This document shows positions 53,677-64,000 of a stretch of DNA of 64,000 nt, in pieces. Position 1 is the stretch's first letter; each line of letters starts with the position of its first letter. The DNA is from Nepenthes gracilis (taxonomy: Eukaryota > Streptophyta > Magnoliopsida > Caryophyllales > Nepenthaceae). Location of the stretch: the NCBI GenBank assembly GCA_033239525.1, contig BSYO01000006.1:16020175-16084174 (forward strand), in the 5' to 3' direction. The notes under the pieces were generated by a model. The model did no database searches and was not told the origin of the DNA. It saw only the letters and a list, made by a program, of their open reading frames with translations. Made by a program: the position numbers and the translations under genes.

Positions 53677-55230
53677 GTTATAATATCTGATTTTCTGTTC
53701 GATTAATTTGATATTATCAGTTTATTTGAATTTATTTTAAATATATTAAAAATAATTATATAATATAAATTTGAAAAAAATTTAGAGTATAAAAGCAATT
53801 TTGATACCTGAGATACATCTAACATGTGCTCATATACTTTTAGCAGATTTGGGTGTGCCTGAGGAGTTCCTGTGGACCGCTTGAGTTGAGTTTGGGTAGA
53901 TTAAAAGTTGCCTAATGCACGGTCGAAACAATGCTTGAGTGTGATTTGTAGATTGCTTTTACTTAAGGAGCGCTTGAAATGGCTCTCATACAAGGTTGGG
54001 GTTAGGCGTGGCACCTAACATGTGGCTGAGGCGACGCCTGTGCACCAGTTTGATTATATAAGGGCAACCTGTATTATTTTTAGTCATTTTGCGTGTGGAG
54101 GAGAAAATAAAAAGAAAGAGAAGGGAGAGAAGAGAGAGGAAGAGAAGAAGTAGTATTTCAAGGAATCTTTTGGTTAGATATGTCAAGTTGGAGGTTAAAA
54201 TAAGAATCATTACGTCTTATTTTTAATTTTTTTTTTGTTTAATTTTAATTATATTTGGTAGATTTATTTTACATGTATGTCATTTTACTTGTCCTATTTT
54301 GATTTTTCATATATGGATGTCATTTTTTTAATTGTTTTAAAATTTTAGTTTCAGTTTTATTATTATTGATGATTTTTGCTTGTCTTATAAAAGAAATAGA
54401 TTGATATTTTGAGATATTTTGTTAATATATAAGAATTTATATAAAAAAAAAGTCATGAAAGCTTTCATATGGGCCTTGTATATGGTATCTATACATGTAC
54501 TTTGGATCAGGCTCTATTTTTGTGTATTTAATTCGATATATGTACTTTTTCTCTCAATTGAAAGCTTTGTTTTGACCTTTTTGGATAAAAATTTTACACT
54601 TTTTTGTTAAATAGGAAAAGCTTTGATAATATGATATAGAACCATTCTCTGGTTTATATTTTTATGAGAACCATTATAAATAATTTAATGAAACTAATAT
54701 ATTCAGATAAATTTGAATATTGTTCCTCATATTTACGGGTGATAAAATAAAGTAATTTTGTCCCATCTTATAGGAAAAAATATATAGACGACTAGTCCAA
54801 GTCTAAATAGCAATGATTTGCCCTAAGGTTACCAGAAATAGAAGTAACCTTTTCTCAATGTCAGTGTTGTAATCTTTGGTTCTTCAATTAAGTATATTTT
54901 AGATTTTTGATATATTTTATCTGCATATAATTTGAACTTTTGATATTTTGATTTTAGTTTTGTTGATTTCGATTGCTATTTGATTGGATATTGAATTTAG
55001 TTGATTTTGTATATTTGAAACATTTGGCATTTTTTTGGATTTTATTTTTGAGTACGAGATCACATTCGAATATTTGTTGGTTTGACATATTGAATATTTA
55101 GATGTCGGTTTTTATGGATTTTGTTTTATTAATTTGTCACTATGCTCTGATTTTAGAGATACTGTTTATTATACATGATATATTGATACTTATTGAATAT
55201 TTGACTCATATTTTTATTTTTTTATTCCTT
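53677..55230 (+). repeat. LTR2: chromovirus-type LTR, plus orientation, right end unclear
   Basis: It starts near TAATATCTGATTTTCTG (53672-53690), resembling the start of LTR1 read on the other strand. It has a TATA box at 54054 and a purine-rich leader (54095-54150), and its later part aligns with D1. The right boundary was not found. Similarity to D1 fades near 55230. Confidence 0.55.
54054..54063 (+). promoter_or_regulatory. TATA box in LTR2
   Basis: TTATATAAGG, followed after about 40 bp by a GAGGAG/AAAGAGAAGGG purine-rich leader. Confidence 0.5.
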
Positions 55231-56850
55231 TTAATTTAGTGGATTATGAATACATTATAGGAAATTTAAACATAATCATTGATGGAGATCTTTATATAAA
55301 TTTTGTGAGTATTAGTTTCATAGTTAGGTTATAATTGTATCAGATGTATTTGGGTACCGAGAATGTGGTGGATTATATTGATACTAATTTATTGTATTGT
55401 GACAATAATATTTGGTTATTGTGGTATTTGATTTTTATTGGTTCAGGTGATCACTTTTTTCTTATAGACTTTGGAACAAGCTGTGCATATGTCATGATCG
55501 GATGGGTAGTTTAGGGAGGTACTGTGATGATTAATATTATTGGTTGGCATTCTTGTAAATGTTGGGACTATTTGGTGTACCGTAAGGTTATGCTTGGATT
55601 TAGGTATTTGATTTGGGTTGTTATTTATTTTAAATTTTATTTTATAGATTATATTTATTATTAATTATTTATTTTGCCCAATGGCTGGGTTTGTGATAAT
55701 CTGGTAGAGATTTTATTTTATTTTGATAGTTTTGAATAAAGGTAGCAGTATGATCTACTTTAATTTGGAAAACAATGGTTTCTTTGGGAGGCATTTGGAT
55801 TTAACACTTTAGATTGAATTGAATAGTTAATAATTTATAATAAATTCTATATAAAATAAGAAAATCTTTTCCATCTTTCTAGTTAAATCAGGAAAATGTA
55901 CATTTAAGGCTAAAGTATTTAATATATTTGGATCTTTCAGATTTACTAAATAATTTGGAGCACCATTATATAAGTTTAATTAGACTACTATTAAGATTGA
56001 ATCTTTATATTTTAATAACATTTGATATATAGTAATTTGGAATATCAATTCTTAATTTAATTAATAGTTTAATTTCTATTTGAATTAAATCATAGTAAAT
56101 ATAATTGAATTATTTATGTTTGAATTTATCTATAGATAAGGTTGATAATAGTTTGATTTCTTCATATTCATTCCTAATAGATATGGCTTATTCATGAACT
56201 TTAATAGTTAGAGCAGTCTTGATGTCAAATAGTTTTATTTTATATATATATTTCTGACTTGTTGAGTTGGTTCATTGTGAATAATTTTGACTATTTGAAA
56301 TAATTAAGAATTCTATTGAATTAAATGTCATATTTGAATTTGAAATATTTCATCTTAATATACGTCTAAAGTTATACGCTATTATTTAATTAATGCATAT
56401 ATGTATAATAAAGCTCTTCTACATTGAGCTAGTGATCAAAAACACCATAGACCGGGACCACCTAACTCAGGTTGACCAACAAAATTAACAATTTACCAAA
56501 GGTACATAAGTGAAATGTAAATGGAGTATGTAGTAACTTATGCAAAAATTAAATAAATCTATATTTGATACCAAATGTATGCCCAGGTAGGATCATAAAA
56601 ATACAAATATAACAACTAATAAAGTGATAGAATTATTATTAGACAATCTTTGAATAAACTTTTCTTAGTTGACATTCACTTTTGAAGAAATTATAAACTT
56701 GGATACAAAATATGGGATAGGGAAGTTTGGAAAGAGATACAAATGGAGAAGGTTGAGAAGTCGCAGAGAGTTAGAATGTGTTTGTAGGTTTCGTTTAACT
56801 TGCGATGATTTACTGAAAGCCTTGGTTATCCTTTTATAGCACATATGCCT
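55231..56850. other. AT-rich region, nothing recognised
   Basis: There is no supported gene, repeat pair or RNA. The frame at 56665-56853 (minus) has no features. Confidence 0.5.
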
Positions 56851-56854
56851 CAAT

Positions 56855-57000
56855 CACAACCATTCATGGTCGATAGGAACAAGCCTTCACCTAATTAGGA
56901 GTGACCTTTTTTGGTCTTGACCATTCTCCAAAATGAAACGTACAAGTTACACATTCAGAATGACAAGTTTGTCCATCAAATATGAAATGCCTCAATCATA
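56855..57000 (+). pseudogene. Integrase C-terminus of a Tat-type relic (I)
   Basis: The plus strand reads RNKPSPN, stop, then PFLVLTILQNETYKLHIQNDKFVHQI, stop, NAS. This aligns with the end of integrase in H (KLSPN...YKLRIQNGKFVPRIWNAS) and in B. At DNA level it is the reverse complement of 2755-2900 with moderate divergence. The rest of this element to the left is not recognisable. Confidence 0.7.
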
Positions 57001-57399
57001 AATTTGGGCTGTTTACTTGTTAGATGAGTTATTGTAGTAGGTGGGTAGGGAGCTTTATATGTCTATCCTCCGGTCCATCCATTAGTCACGGTAAGTGGGC
57101 ATTAGCGTTTCTTGTTTGAGCATCTACTTTTACTATTGTTTTGAGTTTATACTATTGAATAAAATACTTCCACTGTTATTTTTTACAATCACAGGTGGGT
57201 CGCTATTTAATTGCTTCTTGTATAAGAGAAGGAAAATCATTGAGAAAATTGAGCCCTACAACACGTAGTTAGTACTTTTTTAGGGCTTAGAAATTAAATA
57301 GATCTTGATTAAAAAGACCTCCACAAAAAACAAAAGCTTTAAAGACTAGCAGGTTGAGGTGGAGGTTGTGTAGATGAGTCGAAGATGTCATCCACAATA
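57001..57399. other. Spacer of relic I
   Basis: Non-coding. It lies between the integrase end and the minus-strand ORF, the place occupied by spacer and minisatellite in B. I see nothing specific in it. Confidence 0.4.
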
Positions 57400-57660
57400 T
57401 CAGCCCATTTCTTCATAGTAGTTTGCATTTGGGCTAAAAATTTGCCTAATAGGGCTTTTCTGGGCACACTTGAAGGGTTTCTTTGATGAGACAAATGGAG
57501 TAGGGGACTTGGATGAAGCTGATGGAGTAGGGAAGTCTACATATGCTATTGGAGCAGTTGGAGCTGATGCTGCTGGAGTTAGCGTGGAAGTTGACGCTGA
57601 CGATGGTGTCACTGTTGTAGGAGGTAGTTGGCGAGATACCTCCTTGATTGTCTTCTTCAT
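57400..57660 (-). CDS. Ser/Thr/Pro/Ala-rich ORF of unknown function
   Basis: 86 residues starting MKKTIKEVSRQLPPTTVTPS, with a centre rich in Ser, Thr, Ala and Pro (PTPSASSKSPTPF), then SSKKPFKCAQKSPIRQIF. It is the only open frame in relic I. It lies downstream of integrase on the opposite strand, exactly where H and B keep their antisense gene, so it may be the remnant of a divergent version. I see no PF04195 signature in it. No promoter was identified. It may not be expressed. Confidence 0.35.
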   Translation of the reverse strand: MKKTIKEVSRQLPPTTVTPSSASTSTLTPAASAPTAPIAYVDFPTPSASSKSPTPFVSSKKPFKCAQKSPIRQIFSPNANYYEEMG

Positions 57661-58331
57661 AGAATTGAGTTGTTGAAAATGAGATTAAATAATGGCTAGC
57701 GTGATTTGAGAGTAATCAAACTTGTCAAGTCACTTGACTCAAAATTCTCTAACAATTGATAATAGTATTCCCTCGTAAAATTAATGGCATGTGAAGGCCC
57801 TTGCCATAATTTATAAGACTACATAATTATTATAAAAACATATCTTTTTGTGATATGGAAATATATCAGTGTATAATTTCTTATGATACAGTCAGATTCT
57901 TAAATAATGGGTAGATAAACTGTTAAAGTAGGACAAAAAAATAGCCACCATTCAATAAATCAATTTGGCAATTACTCACCTTATGATTTATCAAAACATA
58001 TAAAAGAAAAATGGTAATAAATATGAAGATAGGAATGCATTATACCATATATTCATCTAATCCTGATAGTTATATTCGGTGTGATAATAGTTGACAAAAA
58101 AATGTTTAATATTTCATTTGTTGAGTGCAATCTCTTGGGGTGGCCAAATCATAGTGACCTTATAGATAGAATAGACAATTGAATTGTCTTGAGAATTATG
58201 ATGATACTTTAGTTCAATCGATCCAGAATAAATCAGGATTAATTCATAGTATTGTTGGGTCTTGGCAATATTGATGGTGTTGTATAGATAGTTTTCATAA
58301 AATATTTTACATGTGATTGTTAGCATATATT
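57661..58331. other. AT-rich stretch between relic I and element G
   Basis: There is no supported gene. A minus-strand frame (58114-58326, 70 residues) has no features. Confidence 0.4.
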
Positions 58332-59272
58332 TGTGTTGGATCCAACTCAGATATAGGCCAATAACGATGAGGCCTAATCGAAGGGGAACAAGCCTGACTG
58401 AGTAGTAAAACCTAAACCTCCCTACAAAGGGGCACGAGCCCGACTGAGTAGTAAAACCTAAACCTCCCTGCGAAGCCCAAGGGATCCTAGCGTGCAGCCC
58501 ACGTAACTCCCCAGGCCAGCAACCATTCAGCGTACTTTCACCACCTACTAAGGCGACTACAAATGGTAGGAGTCAGCTAAAAAATGCCATCCAATGAGGA
58601 AAAAGGTCAGCGTTGCAAGCCACAGAGCGGGCCGTCCTCAAAGCCGCTCAGCCAATTTAGGCGTGGGCTTCAGACTAGGCGTGGTTCACACCCAATGACA
58701 GTCCCCTTTATCCCCGCTAGATGACAACTAATGTCGCTGGCTACCGCTAGCATATAGCGGCCAACGAATCCCCGCTTATTGGGAATTTTGGCTCCAAAAG
58801 CCTCCCTGAAGGAGCATATAAATCCATCCTCTGGCGAAGAGGAAAGAGGGCCCAATCTTAGGTAAAAACGGCGAGAAGAGATCAAGTGTTTGATCTTTCA
58901 CCCTTCTCGAGGAGTAAGAACTAGCTCTTTTCCGTCAAGCCACCATCATTTCGCGCCGAGTTAGTGAGCCACCCATAGCGATGCAACCCCCGAGCCTGAT
59001 CCTCAAACACATCCCATTCACACTCCTACATCCTTGCACTCCTGTCGTGTTTACCTTTAAGTGTGCATTTCTCCGTCTATTGCAGGTGATATCTGACTTA
59101 AGCGTCGGAGTGTTCGCGGTGGGATAACCTCCCGCCGTTCTCTGACGTTCTATTCGTAGTGCACAAGAATCAGATTAATAGCAATGCGACTGGATTCGAT
59201 CCATATCGACCCGTAGCGAAAGATTGAAAAGCTCTCTAATCTGTAACACAATTGGAAACCACAAGCGCATCA
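58332..59272 (+). repeat. 5' LTR of element G
   Basis: From TGTGTTGGATCC to GCGCATCA, about 941 bp. The end is fixed by the primer site that follows. The start is inferred from a TG and the distance. Two tandem units of about 46 bp (GACTGAGTAGTAAAACC, 58381-58471) lie near the start. GACTTAAGCGTCGGAGTGTT at about 59096 is typical of Tat LTR ends. Confidence 0.7.
58817..58823 (+). promoter_or_regulatory. TATA box in the LTR of G
   Basis: TATAAAT within GAGCATATAAATCCATCC, in the element's transcription direction. Confidence 0.55.
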
Positions 59273-59294
59273 TTGGCATCGTCTATGGGAACCG
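59273..59294 (+). promoter_or_regulatory. Primer-binding site of element G
   Basis: TTGGCATCGTCTATGGGAAC plus CG. It differs from that of B only by three transitions, two G-to-A and one C-to-T. Confidence 0.8.
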
Positions 59295-59332
59295 ACTGAA
59301 AGTCTGGTTCACATGCTTTCAACAATTTCAGT

Positions 59333-61190
59333 ATGGTGAATACCCGAGCATAAGCTAGTGCCCCTGTTCGGGATGCCACTTCGTGTGGTAATTGCCCTCT
59401 TGTGGGTAGTAGAATGGACGAGCATCCTGATCCGTAAGTATGAGTACTTGCCATGAGGATGGATGATATTTTAAAAGCCGTTCAAACCATTTTCTCGCGA
59501 TTAGACGAGCGGTCAAAAGGGATGCCGCTCTTGGCCTCTCAGACCGCCATGTCTAAGAAAAGGAATAGGAAAAAAAAGCACCCCTCAAAGCAAGTTTGCT
59601 AGCATAATGAGCCCGAGTTCTAGGTTTCCTCGCGCAATTAAGTTCCATCGTGGCTTGAATATCGCTTAAGTTCCAGAGTTTAGGAGGATAGCCCAGAGAG
59701 GCAAAATCTTTGATATTCACGGGAGCCCACGTGTCAAGCAGGGCTTTCTCATAGTAAGTTTCCTCTAAAGGGTCGCAACCATCCATCCTTTTAAACTGAG
59801 TAGAACTCTTGTGAGTTGAGAGATTATCTTAATGAAAAGACGATGATGGCTCCTCCCCAAATGGAGGAGAAACTTTAAAAGATTTGGTAGTGCGTTTTTT
59901 GAGATGATGTTGGAGGAGAAATTGCTGACCTAAATAGATCACCATTCACTATGAGATCAGGACGAGACCACTTCTCTACAAGTTCAAGATGCAAAATCCT
60001 GATGTCTATGACGGAAGCACTGATCCAATGGATCACTTGAATCACTTCTGGACACACCTAAGCCTTCAAGGCTTAGATGAAATGATGATGTGTCAGTGTT
60101 TCTTCTTGATATTGAATGGTGATGCGATGATATGGTTTTATAGACTACCAACAAATTCAATCCGATCATTTGGCGAGTTGGCAGAAAACTTCCTCTCTCG
60201 ATTTGCTTCCCGTCGGAGAGTAGAGAAGCAATTGTGGCACCTTATTCATGTGAAGTAAGGGTCCAGGGAGAGTTTAAAAAGTTTTTTGAAGTGGTTTATT
60301 ATAGAAGCTAGACAGATTCCAAAGTTTACGGATGGAGTTAAGCTTACTGTATTTTTATCGGCTCTGGAGGAAGGTAGCTTCTTCAAGCATCTCATGCACA
60401 AAGAATCTCAGACCTTTAACGAGGCTGAAACCATCACTCAGGCGTACATAGCGGCAGAAAAGGCAAATGAAGCCAAGAAGCCCAACGTGAAGAGAGTTCC
60501 CACCCAAGGTTGGTGGAAGAAAAGAGAAAAAATGGAGACCGTCAGGGTCCTTGGGGACCGTCAGGGTCCTTGAAGACCAGAAAAGCTGCAGAAGTTTGAG
60601 CAAATTTCTTAAAGGGAGTTTAGGCCTTTGAAGTTGACTCCCTTGAATAACTCGTGCACCAATATCCTAATACAGATTTGGGATAAAAAAATTTTTAAGT
60701 GGGCAAAAGATTTGAAGAACCTGAACGGTGGTGACTAATTGAAATATTGTCACTACCATCGATGCGGATGGCACAGCACTGAGACCCGTAGGACACTACA
60801 GAAGGAGATTGAAATGCTGATCAGGAAAGATCACCTCGACCATTTCTTACAAAGATCTGGACAGACTTTTAGAGGAGCAGACAATGGTGAAGCCAAACAG
60901 CCAAGAAACAGAGTGGCAGCACTACAGGGACGCTATAGAAGGAGATTGAAGAGTTGATCAAGAAAGGCTACATCAACCATTTCTTACAAAGACTTAGACA
61001 GATTTCTAGAGGAACAAACAATGGTAAAATTGATCAGCTAAGAAACAAAGTGGCAGCTGGAGTCATGAGCATGATATCAACACGATCGGCAAAAAGCAAC
61101 ATGGGGGAAAGTTCTAAGATAACCGATACCAACAAGAAGCCAAGAACAAAGAATAGGAAAGAAGTTAATAGTTTTAGTATCGAGAATATG
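59333..61190 (+). pseudogene. Gag of element G, with an insert and a duplicated tail
   Basis: ATG at 59333 (MVNTRA then stop). The capsid part resumes after an insert at about 59920: YKFKMQNPDVYDGSTDPMDHL, FWTHLSLQGLDEMMMCQCFFLILNGDA, WFYRLP, FFKHLMHKESQTFNEAETITQAY. The knuckle-like segment KYCHYHRCGWHSTETRRTLQKEIEMLI is at 60739 onward, with Arg in place of its last Cys. The tail is duplicated (60795-60920 and 60921-61060). VAAGVMSMISTRSAKSN follows at 61050. Stops occur at 60256, 60571 and 60735. Confidence 0.8.
59553..59786 (-). CDS. Unidentified minus-strand ORF inserted in gag of G
   Basis: 77 residues: MDGCDPLEETYYEKALLDTW, then APVNIKDFASLGYPPKLWNLSD and ATMELNCARKPRTRAHYASK. Composition is balanced and protein-like, unlike most frames here, and it lies within about 340 bp (59560-59900) that has no counterpart in the gag of B or H. 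I do not recognise the family. It may be a captured or inserted fragment of another coding sequence. No promoter or splice signals were assigned. Confidence 0.3.
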   Translation of the reverse strand: MDGCDPLEETYYEKALLDTWAPVNIKDFASLGYPPKLWNLSDIQATMELNCARKPRTRAHYASKLALRGAFFSYSFS

Positions 61191-62036
61191 GCTCATGTGA
61201 CTTCTCCCCATTTTAACCCATTGGTTGTATCAACACTCATTTCTGATGACGCTATAGACTATCAGTTAAAACGAGTGTTCGTTGATAATAAAAGTTCAAA
61301 CAATTTACTTTATCTTGATATCTACTTTAAATTAGAACTTAATAAAAGTCAAATGAAGGACCCTCTATAGATTGGACAATGAGCTGGTACCAGTTTAGAG
61401 AGTCGTACAGCTTGAAGTCACGCTGGGGACTTACCCAAGGATTGTATCCAAGACTCTTTCCTTTTTAGTAGTAGACCTTCAATTGGTCTATAACATAATA
61501 CTTGGACATCCTTGTTTGACTACCTTTAGAGATGTAACTTTCATTTCCCATTTAAAGATTAAATTTTCGATGCTGTTTGGAATTAGAGAAGTCCTTAGAG
61601 ATCAAGTGGCCAGACGGACATATTATCTGTCTTAGGTCACCTAGACACTTCTTTCCAAATCTATTGAAGACCTTGGCTTTTCTAATAAGACAACGTTGCA
61701 ACAAGCTCAATTTGGAGAGTCGACTGACAGAATCCCTCTAGATCTCAACGATCCCGAAAAATAAATTCAGATAGGAAGTTCGTTGCCCAAGACTTTTCAA
61801 GAGTGGCTTATCGGTTTCTTCCGACAAAATTCAGACATTTTTGCTTAGACACTAAGTAATATGCCGAGGATACCAATTTGACTAATAGTTCATAAATTAG
61901 GCCTAGATACTAGTCACAAACCCGTACGGCAGAAACTAATGAAACTATTTAGTTGAGAAACTGATAGTCATTCGAGAGGAGGTAAAAAAAACTTTTGAAT
62001 GCAGGATTTATTTGAAAAGTTCAATATCCGAACCGG
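61191..62036 (+). pseudogene. Protease and RT N-terminus of element G
   Basis: HVTSPHFNPLVVSTLISDDAIDYQLKRVFVDNKSSNNLLYLDIYFKLELNKSQMK is followed by a stop at 61368, then scattered remnants (YNIILGHPCLTTF near 61490-61525). The catalytic Asp is kept (61284-61286), but the residue after Asn is Lys instead of Gly. From 61370 to 62036 there is no open frame. Confidence 0.7.
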
Positions 62037-62740
62037 TTGTCAAATGTGGTCATGGTCAAAAAGAGTAACAAGAAGTGGAGGATGTGTGTTGATTACACGG
62101 ATGTCAATAAGGTGTGTTTGAAGGACAATTTTGTACTTTTGAGGATTGATTTGCTTATGGATTCAATGTCGGGTCATAAGTTTTTAAGTTTCATGGACGC
62201 ATACTCGGATTATAATCAAATTCGGATGAGCTTATTGGACGAGAAGTACACGTCCTTTATGCAAGTGCTATTTTCCAACGGCTCGTCAACAAGATATTCA
62301 AGACCCAAATCGAACGAAATGTGAAAGTCTATGTGGATGCTATGCTCATCAAGAGTAGAGTGATCGATTACCATATTCAAGACCTTGAAGAGGCGTTCAA
62401 TGTCCTAAGGCAACATTAGATGTAGCTCAATCCGATAAAATGTACGTTTGGAGTGGCATTTGGAAAGTTCTTGGACTATATCGTTTCACATCGTGGGATA
62501 GAAGGAAATCTTAAGAAAATCAAGGTCATCCTTGATATGAAAATCAGCCAAAATACCTCCCTTTTTAAGACTTTGAAAGAGGTCCAAAAGTTGACTAAAG
62601 AGTATCATTCAATAGCATCTTTTGACTTCTCCTCAAGAAGCTTTTTTATATTTACTTGTGTCCGACAATGCTTTGAGCTTGGTCTTGATTCGAAAATCAG
62701 CCAAAAATATTATTGGCCGATGTCCCGGCTATGAAGTACG
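62037..62740 (+). pseudogene. Reverse transcriptase of element G, active site altered
   Basis: LSNVVMVKKSNKKWRMCVDYTDVNKVCLKDNF, RIDLLMDSMSGHKFLSFMDAYSDYNQIRMSLLDEKYTSFM is intact to about 62260. There, about 19 codons that contain the PFGL block in B are missing and the frame shifts. It continues AIFQRLVNKIFKTQIERNVK and VYVDAMLIKS. The second catalytic Asp of YVDD is Ala (GCT at 62339-62341). After KFLDYIVSHRGIEGNLKKIK (about 62455-62520) the sequence loses alignment. Confidence 0.85.
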
Positions 62741-64000
62741 ATGGATAGATTTCTTTTGTATTTCGAAGATCGTATTTTCAAGCGAAAAATAATCCTTGAG
62801 ACCAGCCTTTGAAAATTCCAAACGCCAAATATAAATAATAAAATATATGGTGGGGTAAGTGGGCCATTGAGTTGGGTGAGTTTGACACATCAACAACATT
62901 TGATGCCTTCCTTGGCCTTAGTGAGCTTCAAACATTAACTTTAATTTTGGATGCACTACACAACAATGATGCCTCATTTGGACTTTGCATGTGAGCCTCA
63001 ACCATAACCTTGGATTCGCTAAGAACACCTAAATGATTTAAATATTCATGATCATCAAGTTCCTAACAACTAACAGCGTTATAGAGGGAACTTAGCTATT
63101 TCGACATGCTTCTCAAATTGATTGTTGACAAAGTTTAGGAAAATTTTAAAGTGAGCATCAAATGAAGCCTCAAGTACTTCTTAAAGTCTAAAGTCGATTT
63201 TGGCAAAATGTCCATATTTCAAGAGAAGAAAATGGCAAAGTTGATTTGTTGGCATTTGAAGGGCCTCGGAATAAAATATCTCTCCACATACAATTGAAGT
63301 TATGTAGAGTAAGGAGCTCTATCCAATAGAACATTACACAGGAGGCCAAGGAGGTGACTATAGTTGCCTAGTTATACAATTGTTATATCTTATTTCTTCC
63401 TTTACTAACTCTAAGAGGTGATACTCTTGAAGTGCCATCGATATTTGTATCCCATCAAAAGTCTTACTTTTAAGTATTTTCGGTCGATTTTCAATAATCG
63501 ATGTTTGAGGCTTCTCCAAGAAATGTGGCCTCATGAAGGCCATAACCTTGGATAGTCTCCATCGGCTAACACTCGGAGTCACCCTGAAAGAACAAAAATG
63601 AAGTGGCCCAACGTCCTCGGTTATGACCATCGGGCCTCGAATAAAATCACTTTAACCGCTTTACACTATCAAAAAACTTTATCATGGCAACGTGCGAAGA
63701 TATAAAGAAAAACTAGATACCTCACCGATGAAGGAACAATGGTCAGAATGTCCTCGAAAAAATCACTTTAACTAACTTCCAAAGTCTTCATTATTTGGTA
63801 AAGCTCCAACACCATGGGAAATCAAAGACCTCCTTTTAAAAGGGTGTTGCATGTTGTGACGAACCCATCTGGAGGTGAACAAGCCCTATCATCAGCGCCA
63901 GGTATCAAGAAGGCATACGAGCTTGGGATTTTATATCTGGAGCGAATGGCCTCAACATCATCATGAGAAAGAGGAAATGCGATATCTTAACTCCAGGAGC
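62741..64000. other. End of the window: mostly unassigned
   Basis: At about 62856-62890 the plus strand reads GKWAIELGEFD, the start of the second RNase H region of Tat elements, after which the match ends. From 62900 to 64000 I recognise no domain, LTR or RNA. A minus-strand frame (63358-63630, 90 residues) shows no features. Confidence 0.45.

Larger units (their letters stand above)
58332..62900 (+). mobile_element. Element G: decayed Tat-type Ty3/gypsy element
   Basis: LTR (58332-59272), primer site (59273), gag from 59333, protease (about 61230), RT (62037-62500) and a last recognisable piece of RNase H (KWAIELGEFD, about 62856-62890). Beyond that it cannot be followed, and the 3' LTR is absent or outside the window. 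It carries stops, an internal deletion in RT, a mutated active site and a foreign insert in gag. Confidence 0.8.

Noticed and set aside
1..64000. CRISPR arrays, bacterial operons or rRNA
   Set aside because: No regularly spaced short repeats with unique spacers were seen, and all content is plant-type.

Overview
The window is plant nuclear DNA, most likely from an angiosperm. The evidence is the transposon content: Ty3/gypsy elements of the Tat and chromovirus (Del/Tekay-like) groups, a Ty1/copia solo LTR, plant tRNA primer sites, plant TATA boxes and CCCTAA-rich leaders. I see no intact cellular gene, no rRNA and no CRISPR array. Most of the sequence is decayed LTR retrotransposon. The one non-transposon component is a three-copy family of gene-derived units, called R1-R3 here.

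Layout, left to right. Positions 1-30942 form a nest of retrotransposons. The outermost is element H, a Tat-type element on the minus strand whose 3' LTR lies left of the window. Element A, a chromovirus on the minus strand at 4102-26017, entered H inside the RNase H/integrase linker and is flanked by GTTTT duplications. A contains S, a 3.4-kb solo LTR on the plus strand at 7510-21554, flanked by GATTC duplications, which lies inside A's reverse transcriptase. S contains B, a nearly full-length Tat element on the minus strand at 7996-18612, flanked by TAAAT duplications. Separately, a copia solo LTR (29232-29885, flanked by TTAAG) sits in the gag of H. The implied order of insertion is H, then A, then S, then B. 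By eye the two LTRs of A differ by about 13% and those of B by about 5-7%, which agrees with that order.

H and B share an unusual plan. Gag-protease-RT-RNase H-integrase is on one strand. Between integrase and the 3' LTR lies a long opposite-strand reading frame. It encodes a protein like the 'putative gypsy type transposon' family (PF04195), followed by a coiled coil; B also shows a candidate intron and H a TATA box. Minisatellites surround this antisense gene in B.

Positions 31095-40060 carry units R1 and R2, and 47803-50712 carries R3. All have promoter and leader-like 5' ends. They share a small exon whose differences fall mainly at third codon positions, and R1 and R2 each end in an 80-nt tRNA-like sequence. 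Between R2 and R3 is AT-rich DNA (40060-44500) followed by chromovirus fragments (E) and a Tat relic (F). After R3 come chromovirus LTR pieces in opposite orientations (50713 to about 55230), AT-rich DNA, a Tat integrase relic (about 56855), and a further Tat element on the plus strand (G, from 58332). G has LTR, primer site, gag, protease and RT, all heavily mutated. The final 1.2 kb is mostly unassigned.
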